A stretch of DNA of 64,000 nucleotides from the NCBI RefSeq assembly GCF_027563315.1, contig NZ_JAMKBJ010000006.1, positions 62,001 through 126,000 on the forward strand. The letters run 5' to 3'. Shown here one piece after another: positions 8,818 to 17,942 of the stretch. Under the pieces are notes generated by a model, which saw only the letters and a program-made list of their open reading frames with translations, ran no database searches and was not told the DNA's origin. How positions within the stretch are numbered: position 1 is the first letter of the stretch; each line of letters opens with the position of its first letter. Source of the DNA: Paenisporosarcina quisquiliarum (lineage in GTDB: Bacteria > Bacillota > Bacilli > Bacillales_A > Planococcaceae). A program made the translations under genes and the position numbers.

Positions 8818-10665
8818 ATGTTATTGACAATGAAAAAAAGAGTAACGATGTTAGTTTTGGTGGATTCGGGAATCGTACTTTTTTCAATATTTTTCGGATA
8901 TTACTTATTATATCCCATTGTAAATCCACTAACGAACAGCTATTTAGTGGCTAGTTCAGTATCTCTCTTCGTAGCTCACCACATGCTTGCTAGTTATTAT
9001 GGCTTATATCGTAAAGTATGGGAGTATGCTTCTATTAACGAATTGGCTGGTATTTTTAAAGCTGTGAGTTTATCAATTTTATTTGTTGCGCTAATTCAAT
9101 TTGTTTTAAGTGGGGATGTGCTCTTACGGGCATTGTTAATTACCTGGATGCTTCATATGTTATTCATTGGTGGTTCAAGATTATCATGGAGATTACTTCG
9201 AGACACTTTTATTAAGACAAATACAAATCTGAAGAAAAAAACACTAATTGTTGGAGCGGGTAAGGCTGGAAGTATGGTAGCTAGACAACTCCTCATCAAT
9301 CAAGATCACACAGAACTAAATCCAATACTTTTTGTAGATGACAATCCACAAATACAAGGATTAGAAATATATGGTTTGCGTGTGAAAGGGAAAGTCAAAA
9401 ATATTCCTGAGCTAGTTAAAAGCTACAAAATAGAACATATCATATTAGCCATACCATCTTTATCAAAACAAGCCTCAACCAAACTTGCTAAAATATCGGT
9501 TGAAACAGGTGTGAGAACTCAGTTGATTCCTCGAATAGAAGATCTTATGACAGGGAAAATTACGGTTAATGATATCAGGGATGTCAAAATTGAAGACTTG
9601 CTCGGTCGTGAAGAAGTCAAACTTGATATGAAAGCGATATCTGAGAATATAACTGATAAGGTTATATTAGTTACTGGTGCAGGTGGTTCAATTGGTTCGG
9701 AAATATGTCGACAGGTTATGAGATTCTCTCCGAAAAAACTGATATTGGTTGGGCACGGAGAAAATTCAATTTACTTGATTGATATGGAATTAAGGCAGAA
9801 AAATCTTAAAGAAACAGAAATCGTGCCAATCATAGCAGATGTACAAGATCGAGCTAGAATTTTTGATTTAATGGATGAGTTCAGACCGGACGTGATTTAT
9901 CATGCGGCAGCACACAAACATGTGCCTTTAATGGAATATAATCCGATGGAAGCTGTAAAGAACAATATTTTCGGTACTAAGAATGTAGCTGAAGCAGCTG
10001 ATACTTACGGTGTAAGTAATTTTGTATTGGTTTCTACGGATAAAGCAGTTAATCCACCAAATGTCATGGGAGCTACAAAACGTTTTGCAGAAATGATTGT
10101 TCAAAACTTGGCCAAAGACAGTAAGACGAAATTCGCTGCTGTACGCTTTGGAAATGTACTGGGATCCCGAGGTAGTGTTGTGCCATTGTTTAAGAAGCAG
10201 ATTGCTAAAGGTGGTCCTGTTACGATAACAGACGCACGTATGACTCGTTACTTTATGACGATTCCTGAAGCTTCACGACTTGTTATTCAAGCTGGAACTC
10301 TTGCTAATGGTGGGGAAGTTTTTGTGCTTGATATGGGGGAACCAGTGAAGATTGTTGATCTTGCAAAGAACTTGATTCGACTTTCTGGATATTCAGAGGG
10401 AGATATTGAAGTTAGAGAGACAGGGATAAGACCTGGCGAGAAGTTGTTTGAAGAGTTGATGAATGATAGTGAACGACAGAGTGAGTTTGTTTTCCCAAAG
10501 ATTTATATTGGGAAGGCTACGCCGATTACCAAGCATGAGTTGTTGTTTTTGCTAGAGAAAATTCCAACACTTACTGGTATGGAGTTGAAAGAGACTTTGG
10601 TTGGGGTTGCTAATCGTAGGAATGTTGAAGTTAAGACACCTCAGATGTTAAATGTTGTCGGATGA
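8818..10665 (+). CDS. epsC: UDP-GlcNAc 4,6-dehydratase-like membrane protein
   Basis: Membrane enzyme of 615 residues of the PglF/CapD/EpsC family. It makes the UDP-4-keto-6-deoxy sugar that starts the diacetylbacillosamine pathway. Four membrane segments lie within about 10-125. A first nucleotide-binding fold has VGAGKAG (near 145) and a second catalytic Rossmann fold has VTGAGGSIGSE (near 285). The STDKAVNPPNVMGATKR block replaces the usual SYK motif, as in membrane dehydratases. The ATG at 8818 is only 3 nt after AAGGGG, so a TTG at 8824 is an alternative start. A weak hairpin terminator follows. Confidence 0.9.
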   Translation: MLLTMKKRVTMLVLVDSGIVLFSIFFGYYLLYPIVNPLTNSYLVASSVSLFVAHHMLASYYGLYRKVWEYASINELAGIFKAVSLSILFVALIQFVLSGDVLLRALLITWMLHMLFIGGSRLSWRLLRDTFIKTNTNLKKKTLIVGAGKAGSMVARQLLINQDHTELNPILFVDDNPQIQGLEIYGLRVKGKVKNIPELVKSYKIEHIILAIPSLSKQASTKLAKISVETGVRTQLIPRIEDLMTGKITVNDIRDVKIEDLLGREEVKLDMKAISENITDKVILVTGAGGSIGSEICRQVMRFSPKKLILVGHGENSIYLIDMELRQKNLKETEIVPIIADVQDRARIFDLMDEFRPDVIYHAAAHKHVPLMEYNPMEAVKNNIFGTKNVAEAADTYGVSNFVLVSTDKAVNPPNVMGATKRFAEMIVQNLAKDSKTKFAAVRFGNVLGSRGSVVPLFKKQIAKGGPVTITDARMTRYFMTIPEASRLVIQAGTLANGGEVFVLDMGEPVKIVDLAKNLIRLSGYSEGDIEVRETGIRPGEKLFEELMNDSERQSEFVFPKIYIGKATPITKHELLFLLEKIPTLTGMELKETLVGVANRRNVEVKTPQMLNVVG

Positions 10666-10668
10666 TTT

Positions 10669-10690
10669 GGGCGTGAGATACGCCCTTTTA
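10669..10690 (+). terminator. Short terminator after the dehydratase gene
   Basis: GGGCGT pairs with ACGCCC around a GAGAT loop, and TTTTATTTT follows. The 6-bp stem suggests partial termination inside the capsule locus. Confidence 0.6.
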
Positions 10691-10762
10691 TTTTGACTAT
10701 TAAATGTAAAATTCACTTAAAACTGGTTTTCGAAAAAATAATCATAGTGAGGTATATATAAT

Positions 10763-11641
10763 ATGAAGAAAGTCAAAAAAGCTATCATTCCTGCAGCTGG
10801 ACTTGGTACACGATTCTTACCGGCTACAAAAGCAATGCCAAAAGAAATGTTACCGATTGTAGACAAGCCGACGATTCAATACATTGTGGAAGAAGCCATT
10901 GCATCTGGCATTGAAGATATCATTATTGTAACGGGTAAAGGTAAAAGAGCAATTGAAGATCATTTCGATAATGCTTTTGAGCTAGAAGAAAACTTAATTA
11001 AGAAAGAGAAATTCGATTTACTTGAAAAAGTAAGAGAAAGCTCGAAGGTTGAAATTCATTTCATTCGTCAAAAAGAACCACTTGGATTGGGACATGCAGT
11101 ATTATGTGCGAAGAAATTCATTGGGGATGAGCCTTTCGCAGTTCTTTTAGGAGATGATATTGTTCAAGCTGAGACACCTTGTTTAAAACAATTAATTAAT
11201 CAATATGATGAAACTGGTGCTTCTGTCATTGGGGTACAACAGGTGCCAGATAATGAAACAAATCGTTACGGTATTATTGCTCCTCTTGAAAGAGACGGAC
11301 GACTTTATAAAGTTGAAAATTTTGTAGAGAAACCACCTATGGGAACGGCACCTTCAAATCTTGCTATTATGGGGCGTTATATCTTAACACCAGAAATCTT
11401 TTGCTTTCTTGAGAAACAAGGTGCAGGAGCAGGTGGAGAAATCCAATTAACGGATGCCATTGAGCAACTTAACCAAATCCAACGAGTTTTTGCTTATGAT
11501 TTCGAAGGAAAGCGTTTTGATGTTGGGGAGAAGATAGGTTTCGTAAAGACTACTATAGAGTTTTCTTTGCAACATGAGGAATTGAGAGAAGAATTGTTGG
11601 ACTATATTAATAGCTTAATGATGAAGAACCCTGTTAGATAG
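10763..11641 (+). CDS. galU: UTP-glucose-1-phosphate uridylyltransferase
   Basis: Cytoplasmic enzyme of 292 residues that makes UDP-glucose from UTP and glucose-1-phosphate. The nucleotide-binding N-terminus [18 protein letters not shown] is canonical, and [10 protein letters not shown] and FVEKP follow. The length is typical. It feeds the UDP-glucose 6-dehydrogenase gene later in the same locus, so a dedicated UDP-glucuronate supply for the polymer is likely. Confidence 0.95.
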   Translation: MKKVKKAIIPAAGLGTRFLPATKAMPKEMLPIVDKPTIQYIVEEAIASGIEDIIIVTGKGKRAIEDHFDNAFELEENLIKKEKFDLLEKVRESSKVEIHFIRQKEPLGLGHAVLCAKKFIGDEPFAVLLGDDIVQAETPCLKQLINQYDETGASVIGVQQVPDNETNRYGIIAPLERDGRLYKVENFVEKPPMGTAPSNLAIMGRYILTPEIFCFLEKQGAGAGGEIQLTDAIEQLNQIQRVFAYDFEGKRFDVGEKIGFVKTTIEFSLQHEELREELLDYINSLMMKNPVR

Positions 11642-11737
11642 ATTACCTATGTTAGTTCCAATAGCTAGTTGTGAAAGAGACCATATATACTTTTGAATGA
11701 ATTTAGAGAAACTTTACAACGAAGGGAAGTTTAACGA

Positions 11738-12853
11738 ATGGGAGAAAGAATCTTCCTTTCATCGCCTCACATGAGTGATGAAGGCTATGAAATGCAATAT
11801 GTTAAGGAAGCTTTTGATACTAATTGGATTGCTCCTCTTGGCGAGAACGTGAATGGTTTTGAGAGAGAACTAGCAGATATGGTTGGGTCAAATGCAGCTG
11901 CAGCGCTATCTTCTGGTACAGGAGCTATACATTTAGCTTTAAGAGCAGCTGGTGTTGGTGAAGGAGATATTGTATTCTGCCCTACACTTACATTTTCAGC
12001 GACAGCGAATCCAATAATCTATCAAAATGCAGTACCAGTTTTTATAGATAGTGATTACGCTACTTGGAATATGTGTCCTAAAGCATTGGAAGAAGCTTTT
12101 GTGAAATATCCTGAAGTAAAGGCAGTGATTGTGGTGCATCTTTATGGTTTATCTGCCGACATGGATAAAATTGTAGAGCTTTGCAAAAAACATAATGTTG
12201 TATTAATTGAAGATGCCGCCGAAAGTTTAGGAACTTATTATAAAGGAAAACATACAGGAACCTTTGGAGATTACGGTATTTTCTCATTCAATGGTAATAA
12301 GATTATTACTACATCTGGTGGTGGGATGCTAGTTTCTAATAATGAAGAGAGAATTGCTAAAGTCAGATTTTGGGCAACTCAAAGTAGAGACCAAGCAAGG
12401 CATTATCAACATAGTGAATTAGGATTTAATTATCGTATGAGTAATGTTGTTGCTGGAATTGGTAGAGGACAACTTAAAGTCTTAAGTCAAAGGGTTGCAA
12501 AGAAGAAATATATTTATGAGTTTTATAAAAACGAACTTGGTCATTTGGAAGGCATTGAAATGATGCCAAGTAATGAATGGGATAATCCAAACTTTTGGTT
12601 GAGTTCATTAACTTTAAATAGTAAGGTAAGACCTTTCGATATTATGGATGCTCTTGAAAAAGAGAATATTGAATCCAGACCTGTTTGGAAGCCGATGCAT
12701 TTGCAGCCGTACTTTGAGAAGTATGATTTTATCGGCGAAGGTGTATCTGAGATGTTGTTTGAGAATGGTGTATGTTTGCCGAGTGACACTAAGATGAGCG
12801 ATGGAAATTTGGAGAGAGTTGTTGAGATTATTAAGGGGTTGTGGAAAGAATAA
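11738..12853 (+). CDS. epsN: DegT/DnrJ/EryC1 sugar aminotransferase
   Basis: PLP-dependent aminotransferase of 371 residues that adds the 4-amino group to the UDP-4-keto-6-deoxy sugar, the PglE/EpsN step. The N-terminus LSSPHMSDEGYEMQYV is typical of this subgroup. The Schiff-base lysine is in SFNGNKIITTSGGG (about K188). GAAGGGAAG precedes the ATG. Its TAA overlaps the ATG of the priming transferase (TAATG), showing tight coupling. With the dehydratase, acetyltransferase and priming transferase it forms a diacetylbacillosamine-type set. Confidence 0.92.
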   Translation: MGERIFLSSPHMSDEGYEMQYVKEAFDTNWIAPLGENVNGFERELADMVGSNAAAALSSGTGAIHLALRAAGVGEGDIVFCPTLTFSATANPIIYQNAVPVFIDSDYATWNMCPKALEEAFVKYPEVKAVIVVHLYGLSADMDKIVELCKKHNVVLIEDAAESLGTYYKGKHTGTFGDYGIFSFNGNKIITTSGGGMLVSNNEERIAKVRFWATQSRDQARHYQHSELGFNYRMSNVVAGIGRGQLKVLSQRVAKKKYIYEFYKNELGHLEGIEMMPSNEWDNPNFWLSSLTLNSKVRPFDIMDALEKENIESRPVWKPMHLQPYFEKYDFIGEGVSEMLFENGVCLPSDTKMSDGNLERVVEIIKGLWKE

Positions 12854-13497
12854 TGAAGATTTCTAAAGTTGGGTTCTATAGAAGTTTTTTTAAAAGACCA
12901 ATGGATTTCATGCTAGCTTTAATTGCAATTATTGTTCTTAGTCCGGTATTTTTTGTGGTTGCTATTCTTGTTAGAACCAAGCTTGGGAGTCCAGTGCTTT
13001 TTAAGCAGAAAAGGCCAGGATTGAATGAAGAGATTTTTATAATGTATAAATTCCGGACGATGACGGAAGAGAGAGATTGGAAGAATGAGTTGCTTCCTGA
13101 TAGCGTAAGATTGACGAATTTCGGTAAATTTCTTCGATCAACTTCACTTGACGAGTTACCTGAACTATTTAATATTCTTAAAGGTGATATGGCTGTTATC
13201 GGACCTAGACCATTATTAGTACAATATCTACCTTTATACAACAAAGTTCAAAAAAGACGTCATGAGGTTAGACCAGGTTTGTCAGGATTGGCACAGGTAA
13301 GTGGTAGAAATGCAATCAGTTGGGAGAATAAATTTGATTTAGATGTAAAGTATGTCGAAAATGTTAGTTTCATTGGTGATTGGAAAATTATTTTAGCTAC
13401 GTTCAAGAAGGTCTTATATAGAGAAGGAATTAGTTCCATTTCTAATGAAACTATGGAAACGTTTAATGGTACAAAAAAGGGAAGTACAAAAATATGA
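12853..13497 (+). CDS. epsL: Undecaprenyl-phosphate sugar phosphotransferase (priming)
   Basis: Membrane enzyme of the PglC/EpsL family. It transfers the first sugar-1-phosphate to undecaprenyl phosphate and so starts each repeat unit. A single N-terminal hydrophobic segment (MDFMLALIAIIVLSPVFFVV) is followed by the cytoplasmic catalytic domain with KQKRPGLNE, MYKFRTM, LDELPELFN and GPRPLL. The ATG at 12853 gives 214 residues and overlaps the previous stop. A GTG at 12841 in frame is less likely because its Shine-Dalgarno spacing is too short. The partner genes point to a bacillosamine-type first sugar. Confidence 0.92.
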   Translation: MKISKVGFYRSFFKRPMDFMLALIAIIVLSPVFFVVAILVRTKLGSPVLFKQKRPGLNEEIFIMYKFRTMTEERDWKNELLPDSVRLTNFGKFLRSTSLDELPELFNILKGDMAVIGPRPLLVQYLPLYNKVQKRRHEVRPGLSGLAQVSGRNAISWENKFDLDVKYVENVSFIGDWKIILATFKKVLYREGISSISNETMETFNGTKKGSTKI

Positions 13498-14117
13498 AAG
13501 AAAAACTTCTTATAATTGGAGCAAGTGGACATGGAAAAGTGGTTGCAGATATCGCAAAGAAAATGAACAAATGGGAAAACATCGCTTTTCTAGACGATAA
13601 TCTTAATACTCAGTCTTCAAATATGGAAATAGTGGGCGAAACTTCTTATGCGTTTGAACACTTAAGAGAATACGATTTTTTTGTTGGTATAGGAAATAAC
13701 AATATTAGATTAAAAATTCAGGATATGCTAGAAGCTAATGGTGCATCAATACCTATCTTAATTCATCCTAGTGCAATAATAGGTGAACAGGTTGAAATAA
13801 ATTATGGAACAGTTATTATGGCTGGAGTAGTTGTGAATTGTTGCTCAAAGATTGGTAAAGGTACGATTATTAACACAGGTTCAACTATTGATCATGACAA
13901 CTTAGTTGGAGATTTTGTACATATATCGCCCGGTGTACATCTCGCGGGGGCTGTAAAGGTAGGACAAGAATCTTGGTTAGGAATTGGAAGCACCGTGAGT
14001 AATAATATTAGTATTACTCATGATTGTATAGTTGGAGCTGGGGCGGTTGTAATTAAAGATTTATCAGAACCTGGAACCTATATTGGAGTTCCGGCTAGGA
14101 GAATAATTAATGGTTAA
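13494..14117 (+). CDS. epsM: Sugar O/N-acetyltransferase (PglD/EpsM type)
   Basis: Left-handed beta-helix acetyltransferase of 207 residues. It would acetylate the 4-amino sugar to give UDP-diacetylbacillosamine. The N-terminal domain has IIGASGHGKVVADIA (4-18), the fingerprint of the NeuD/PglD family. Hexapeptide repeats cover about 90-200 with the catalytic His in INTGSTIDHDN. It overlaps the priming transferase by 4 nt (ATGA) and the next glycosyltransferase by 8 nt. Confidence 0.92.
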   Translation: MKEKLLIIGASGHGKVVADIAKKMNKWENIAFLDDNLNTQSSNMEIVGETSYAFEHLREYDFFVGIGNNNIRLKIQDMLEANGASIPILIHPSAIIGEQVEINYGTVIMAGVVVNCCSKIGKGTIINTGSTIDHDNLVGDFVHISPGVHLAGAVKVGQESWLGIGSTVSNNISITHDCIVGAGAVVIKDLSEPGTYIGVPARRIING

Positions 14118-15198
14118 AATTCTTATTTTGGCTAATAATAGTGTAGGTCTATATAAGTTTCGAAAAGAACTAATTGAAAAATTAACAAAGGAAAATGAAG
14201 TGTATATATCTCTGCCTGATGGTGACTACATTTCTAAGTTAAAAGAATTTAACTGTAAATTTATTAACACACCAATTAGCAGAAGAGGGACTAATCCTAT
14301 TAGTGATATAAAGTTGTTAATGAGTTACAACAGAATTATAAATGAAATTAAACCTGAAATAATTTTAACATATACAATTAAGCCTAACGTTTATGGAGGT
14401 ATAGCAGCTAGAATTAGTAAAGTGCCTTATATTGCAAATATTACTGGACTTGGAACGGCTGTGGAGAATAATGGTATATTACAAAAGATTACTCTGTTTT
14501 TATATAAACTTGCTCTAAAAAATGCGAAATGTGTATTTTTCCAAAATAAAGGAAATGCAGAGTTTATGAAAAGTAAAATTGTAATAAATAATTATAGATT
14601 AATTCCAGGATCCGGTGTAAATCTAAAAGAATACTCAGTAATGGAATATCCATCTGACAAAACCATCAAATTTCTTTTTATTGCTCGTATAATGAAAGAA
14701 AAGGGCATAGAGCAATATTTAGAAGCGGCTGAATATTTTAATGAAAAACATTCTAACATAGAGTTTCATATACTTGGATATTGTGAAGAATTATACGCAG
14801 ATAAACTGAAGGATATGCATGACATAGGTATCATTAATTATCACGGAATGCAAGATAATGTCATAGATTTTCATAAAACATCACATTGTACAATTCATCC
14901 AACTTACTATCCTGAAGGGATGTCAAATGTTTTACTAGAAACCGCTGCATGCGGGAGACCAGTAATTACAACTAATAGAAGTGGTTGTCGAGAAATAGTT
15001 GAGCATATGAAAACTGGATATATTGTTGAGCAAAAAAATACCAGGGATTTAATAAGTAAAATTGAGAATTTTATAGGTTTGGAAAATAAAGCAAAAAGAC
15101 AAATGGGTTTGGACGGTAGAAAAAAAGTTGAGAAAGAATTTGACAGAAATATTATTGTGAATGCCTATATTGAAGAGATTGAGAAAGCATTGAGGTGA
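14110..15198 (+). CDS. Glycosyltransferase family 4
   Basis: Cytoplasmic retaining glycosyltransferase of 362 residues, probably adding the second sugar to the lipid-linked primer as PglA/EpsD-type enzymes do. The GT-B C-terminal half shows IARIMKEKGIEQYLEAA and the E-x7-E region YPEGMSNVLLETAACGRP. AGGAGA within the previous gene serves as ribosome site. The sugar specificity cannot be read from the sequence. Confidence 0.88.
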   Translation: MVKILILANNSVGLYKFRKELIEKLTKENEVYISLPDGDYISKLKEFNCKFINTPISRRGTNPISDIKLLMSYNRIINEIKPEIILTYTIKPNVYGGIAARISKVPYIANITGLGTAVENNGILQKITLFLYKLALKNAKCVFFQNKGNAEFMKSKIVINNYRLIPGSGVNLKEYSVMEYPSDKTIKFLFIARIMKEKGIEQYLEAAEYFNEKHSNIEFHILGYCEELYADKLKDMHDIGIINYHGMQDNVIDFHKTSHCTIHPTYYPEGMSNVLLETAACGRPVITTNRSGCREIVEHMKTGYIVEQKNTRDLISKIENFIGLENKAKRQMGLDGRKKVEKEFDRNIIVNAYIEEIEKALR

Positions 15199-15204
15199 TT
15201 TTTA

Positions 15205-16101
15205 ATGGAATATAGAAATATAATAAAAAACAAAGAATTGCGCTTCAAAATATTACATGCACTGCGTTTTATTCCTGATACATGGATGCTAAAGTTTCAG
15301 TATAAAATAAAGATGGGACGAAAACTTAACCTTAATAATCCTCAAAGATGGACTGAAAAAATTCAATGGTACAAGGTAAATTACAGAACATCTCTTATGA
15401 CTGAATGTGCTGATAAATACGAAGTACGTGAGTACATCAAGTCGAAGGGATTAGCAAATATTCTAAATAAATTATACACGGTCTATGAGAGTGTCGAACA
15501 AGTAAATTTAGATTCATTGCCACAAAAGTTTGTAATTAAAACAACTAATGGTAGTGGTACAAATATTTTGTGTAAAGATAAATCTCAACTAAATCTTGAA
15601 GAGGTCAAAAAATCTCTTGAAAACTGGCTGAATAGAGACAACTATGCAGTTGGCCGTGAGTGGTCTTACAAAAATCTTGTTCCAAAAATAATTGTAGAAG
15701 AATTTCTTGAAGATAAAAATAATTCTTTTGATGGAATAAATGATTATAAATTTATTTGTTTTAATGGGAAAATAGATTATATCGTTTTTGATGTAGATAG
15801 GCATATTGGACATAAAAGGAATATTTATGATGCGGAATGGAATTTTATTAATGTACATACTGATTATCCAAACTTTGGAGATTGCGTTCCCAAGCCGGAA
15901 GGGCTAGATGAAATGTTAAGAGTTGCTAAAATTCTTGCGGAAGATTTCCCTTTTGTTCGTGTGGATTTATATTGGGTAAATAACCAAGTTTACTTTGGCG
16001 AATTAACATTTTATCCATGGACAGGATATGTTCAATTTCATCCTGATGAGTTTGATTATAAACTGGGTGAAAAATTTATTTTGCCGAAAACAAAAAAGTG
16101 A
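15205..16101 (+). CDS. TupA-like ATP-grasp protein
   Basis: Protein of 298 residues resembling the TupA-like ATP-grasp family found in teichuronopeptide and capsule loci. Visible blocks are LNLNNPQRWTEKIQWYK (40-56), CADKYEVREYI (70-80), KTTNGSGTNILC (113-124), FICFNGKIDYIVFDVDRH and the metal-binding region FVRVDLYWVNNQVYFGELTF. The family is proposed to join an amino acid or a similar group to a sugar acid using ATP. Uronic acids are expected here from Ugd and the epimerase, which fits. GAGGTGATTT overlaps the previous stop as ribosome site. Confidence 0.8.
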   Translation: MEYRNIIKNKELRFKILHALRFIPDTWMLKFQYKIKMGRKLNLNNPQRWTEKIQWYKVNYRTSLMTECADKYEVREYIKSKGLANILNKLYTVYESVEQVNLDSLPQKFVIKTTNGSGTNILCKDKSQLNLEEVKKSLENWLNRDNYAVGREWSYKNLVPKIIVEEFLEDKNNSFDGINDYKFICFNGKIDYIVFDVDRHIGHKRNIYDAEWNFINVHTDYPNFGDCVPKPEGLDEMLRVAKILAEDFPFVRVDLYWVNNQVYFGELTFYPWTGYVQFHPDEFDYKLGEKFILPKTKK

Positions 16102-16115
16102 GATGAGGGTTCTAT

Positions 16116-17294
16116 ATGCGAGTATTGTTTTGTCATGATGGACCTTTAAAAAAAGACGAATTTAGTAGTTATTATGGTATAGCCCATAATGATGAAACAT
16201 TTAAACGTTACTATTCCATCGCAGAAAAACTATCAGTAATTATTAGAGTGAGTAATATAACTAAAGAAGAAGCAGAAGAAAAATTATCTAAGATTACTGT
16301 TTCACCGTTTGATGTAAGAGACATTCCTAATATTTCTAATCTTAAAGGGATATTATTTGATAAGAAGAGAGCAAATCAAATTATTACAGAGGCAGTAATG
16401 AATACTGATTTTGTAGTCGCCAGGTTACCTAGTATGATAGGAAATATAGCTATAGACATAGCTAAGAAGTTAAATAAACCATACCTTATTGAAGTAGTTG
16501 CTTGTCCCTGGGATGCTTTTTGGAATCATAGTTTAATCGGTAAATTTGTTGCACCGGCTATGTATTATGCTACAAAAAATAGAGTTGCAGATGCGACGCA
16601 TGTGGTCTATGTAACTAATGAATTCTTACAAAATAGATATCCAACTAATGGTTTCAATATAAATTGTTCAAATGTTTCTCTAAGAGAATTTAATGAGAGT
16701 GTATTAAACGATCGTTTGATGAAGATTTCTTCTACTAAAAAAGACAATAAAATAATTATTGGTACTACAGGTGCGATAGATGTCAAGTACAAAGGTCAAC
16801 AATATATTATAGAAGCTTTGGGTAAGTTAAAGAAAGAAGGAAACGTTAATTATGAATATCATCTTGTGGGTGGAGGAAACAAAGCCTTTTTAGAATCAGT
16901 TGCATATAAAAATGATGTAAGTGGACAAGTTAAGTTTTTAGGAAGCTTACCACATAAAGACATTTTTAAATGGCTTGATAAAATTGATATTTATGTACAA
17001 CCTAGTAAACAAGAAGGACTACCTCGAGCGTTAATTGAAGCAATGAGTCGAGCTTTACCAGCATTTGGGGCGAATACAGCAGGAATTCCCGAACTTATTG
17101 ATAAAGAATTTATTTTCAGCAATTCTCGAAAAAATATTAATGAAATTTGCAAGATTTTAAAAAAATTCGATTTTGACACTATGAAAGTTCAATCAGCAAA
17201 GAATTTCAACGAATCAAAAAAATATAATAGAAGTATAATTGAAAAACGTCGAAAAAAATTCTTTAACGAATTTGTAAAACACAAGGGAGAATAA
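16116..17294 (+). CDS. Glycosyltransferase family 4
   Basis: Glycosyltransferase of 392 residues with a GT-B fold. The C-terminal domain carries GTTGAIDVKYKGQQYIIEAL, YHLVGGG, FLGSLPH and QPSKQEGLPRALIEAMSRA, which is the E-x7-E nucleotide-sugar site. The N-terminal half is not recognised in detail. It lies between the TupA-like gene and an acetyltransferase on the same strand with short gaps, so it belongs to the repeat-unit assembly set. Confidence 0.88.
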   Translation: MRVLFCHDGPLKKDEFSSYYGIAHNDETFKRYYSIAEKLSVIIRVSNITKEEAEEKLSKITVSPFDVRDIPNISNLKGILFDKKRANQIITEAVMNTDFVVARLPSMIGNIAIDIAKKLNKPYLIEVVACPWDAFWNHSLIGKFVAPAMYYATKNRVADATHVVYVTNEFLQNRYPTNGFNINCSNVSLREFNESVLNDRLMKISSTKKDNKIIIGTTGAIDVKYKGQQYIIEALGKLKKEGNVNYEYHLVGGGNKAFLESVAYKNDVSGQVKFLGSLPHKDIFKWLDKIDIYVQPSKQEGLPRALIEAMSRALPAFGANTAGIPELIDKEFIFSNSRKNINEICKILKKFDFDTMKVQSAKNFNESKKYNRSIIEKRRKKFFNEFVKHKGE

Positions 17295-17298
17295 ACAA

Positions 17299-17856
17299 AT
17301 GATATATATTAGAGCGTTGTTTAAAAGATTAATTGCTTTTTTTTATTTATCTTATTTGAAAATATTTCATCCTATAAACTTTAATTATCATCCATTCCAA
17401 TTAATTTCGTTGTCTACAAAATTTGTGATAAATGGGAAAGGTAAAATTCTTCTTGGTAAAAAGATTGGAACACGCAGAAATGTAGAGTTTCGTGTATCGG
17501 ATGAAGGACAACTTAAAATTGGTGCAAATTCATTTTTTAATAATGGTTGTTTAATCAATAGTATGGAGAAAATAGATATTGGTTCTAATGTACAATTTGG
17601 TCCAAATGTTATGGTATTTGACCATGATCATGACTTCAGAGTACATGGAGGACTTAAATCTGGTGATTTTAGAAAATCTCCTATTAAAATTGGAAACAAC
17701 GTTTGGATTGGTTCTGGATGTGTGATATTACGAGGCACAACAATTGGTGACAATTGTGTCATTGCTGCAGGTTCAATCCTTAATGGTGAGTATGCACCTA
17801 ATAAAATAGTTATGCAAAAAAGACAAACAACAGTGATTGATTTTTTTGAAAAATAG
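17299..17856 (+). CDS. Hexapeptide-repeat acetyltransferase
   Basis: Left-handed beta-helix O-acetyltransferase of 185 residues, CapG/WcaF/maltose-acetyltransferase-like, likely to decorate a sugar of the repeat unit. The hydrophobic N-terminus (10-25) may touch the membrane. VFDHDHDFR holds the probable catalytic His, and KIGNNVWIGSGCVILRGTTI is the typical C-terminal coil. The start is 4 bp after the previous stop, with AAGGGAG as ribosome site. Confidence 0.86.
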   Translation: MIYIRALFKRLIAFFYLSYLKIFHPINFNYHPFQLISLSTKFVINGKGKILLGKKIGTRRNVEFRVSDEGQLKIGANSFFNNGCLINSMEKIDIGSNVQFGPNVMVFDHDHDFRVHGGLKSGDFRKSPIKIGNNVWIGSGCVILRGTTIGDNCVIAAGSILNGEYAPNKIVMQKRQTTVIDFFEK

Positions 17857-17942
17857 TATATTAAGAAAATTTATTACACTATTTGGGGTTACAGAGTTTC
17901 ATTGTCAGACCAAGTAAACATTAAAAAAGAATGTGAGAACTA

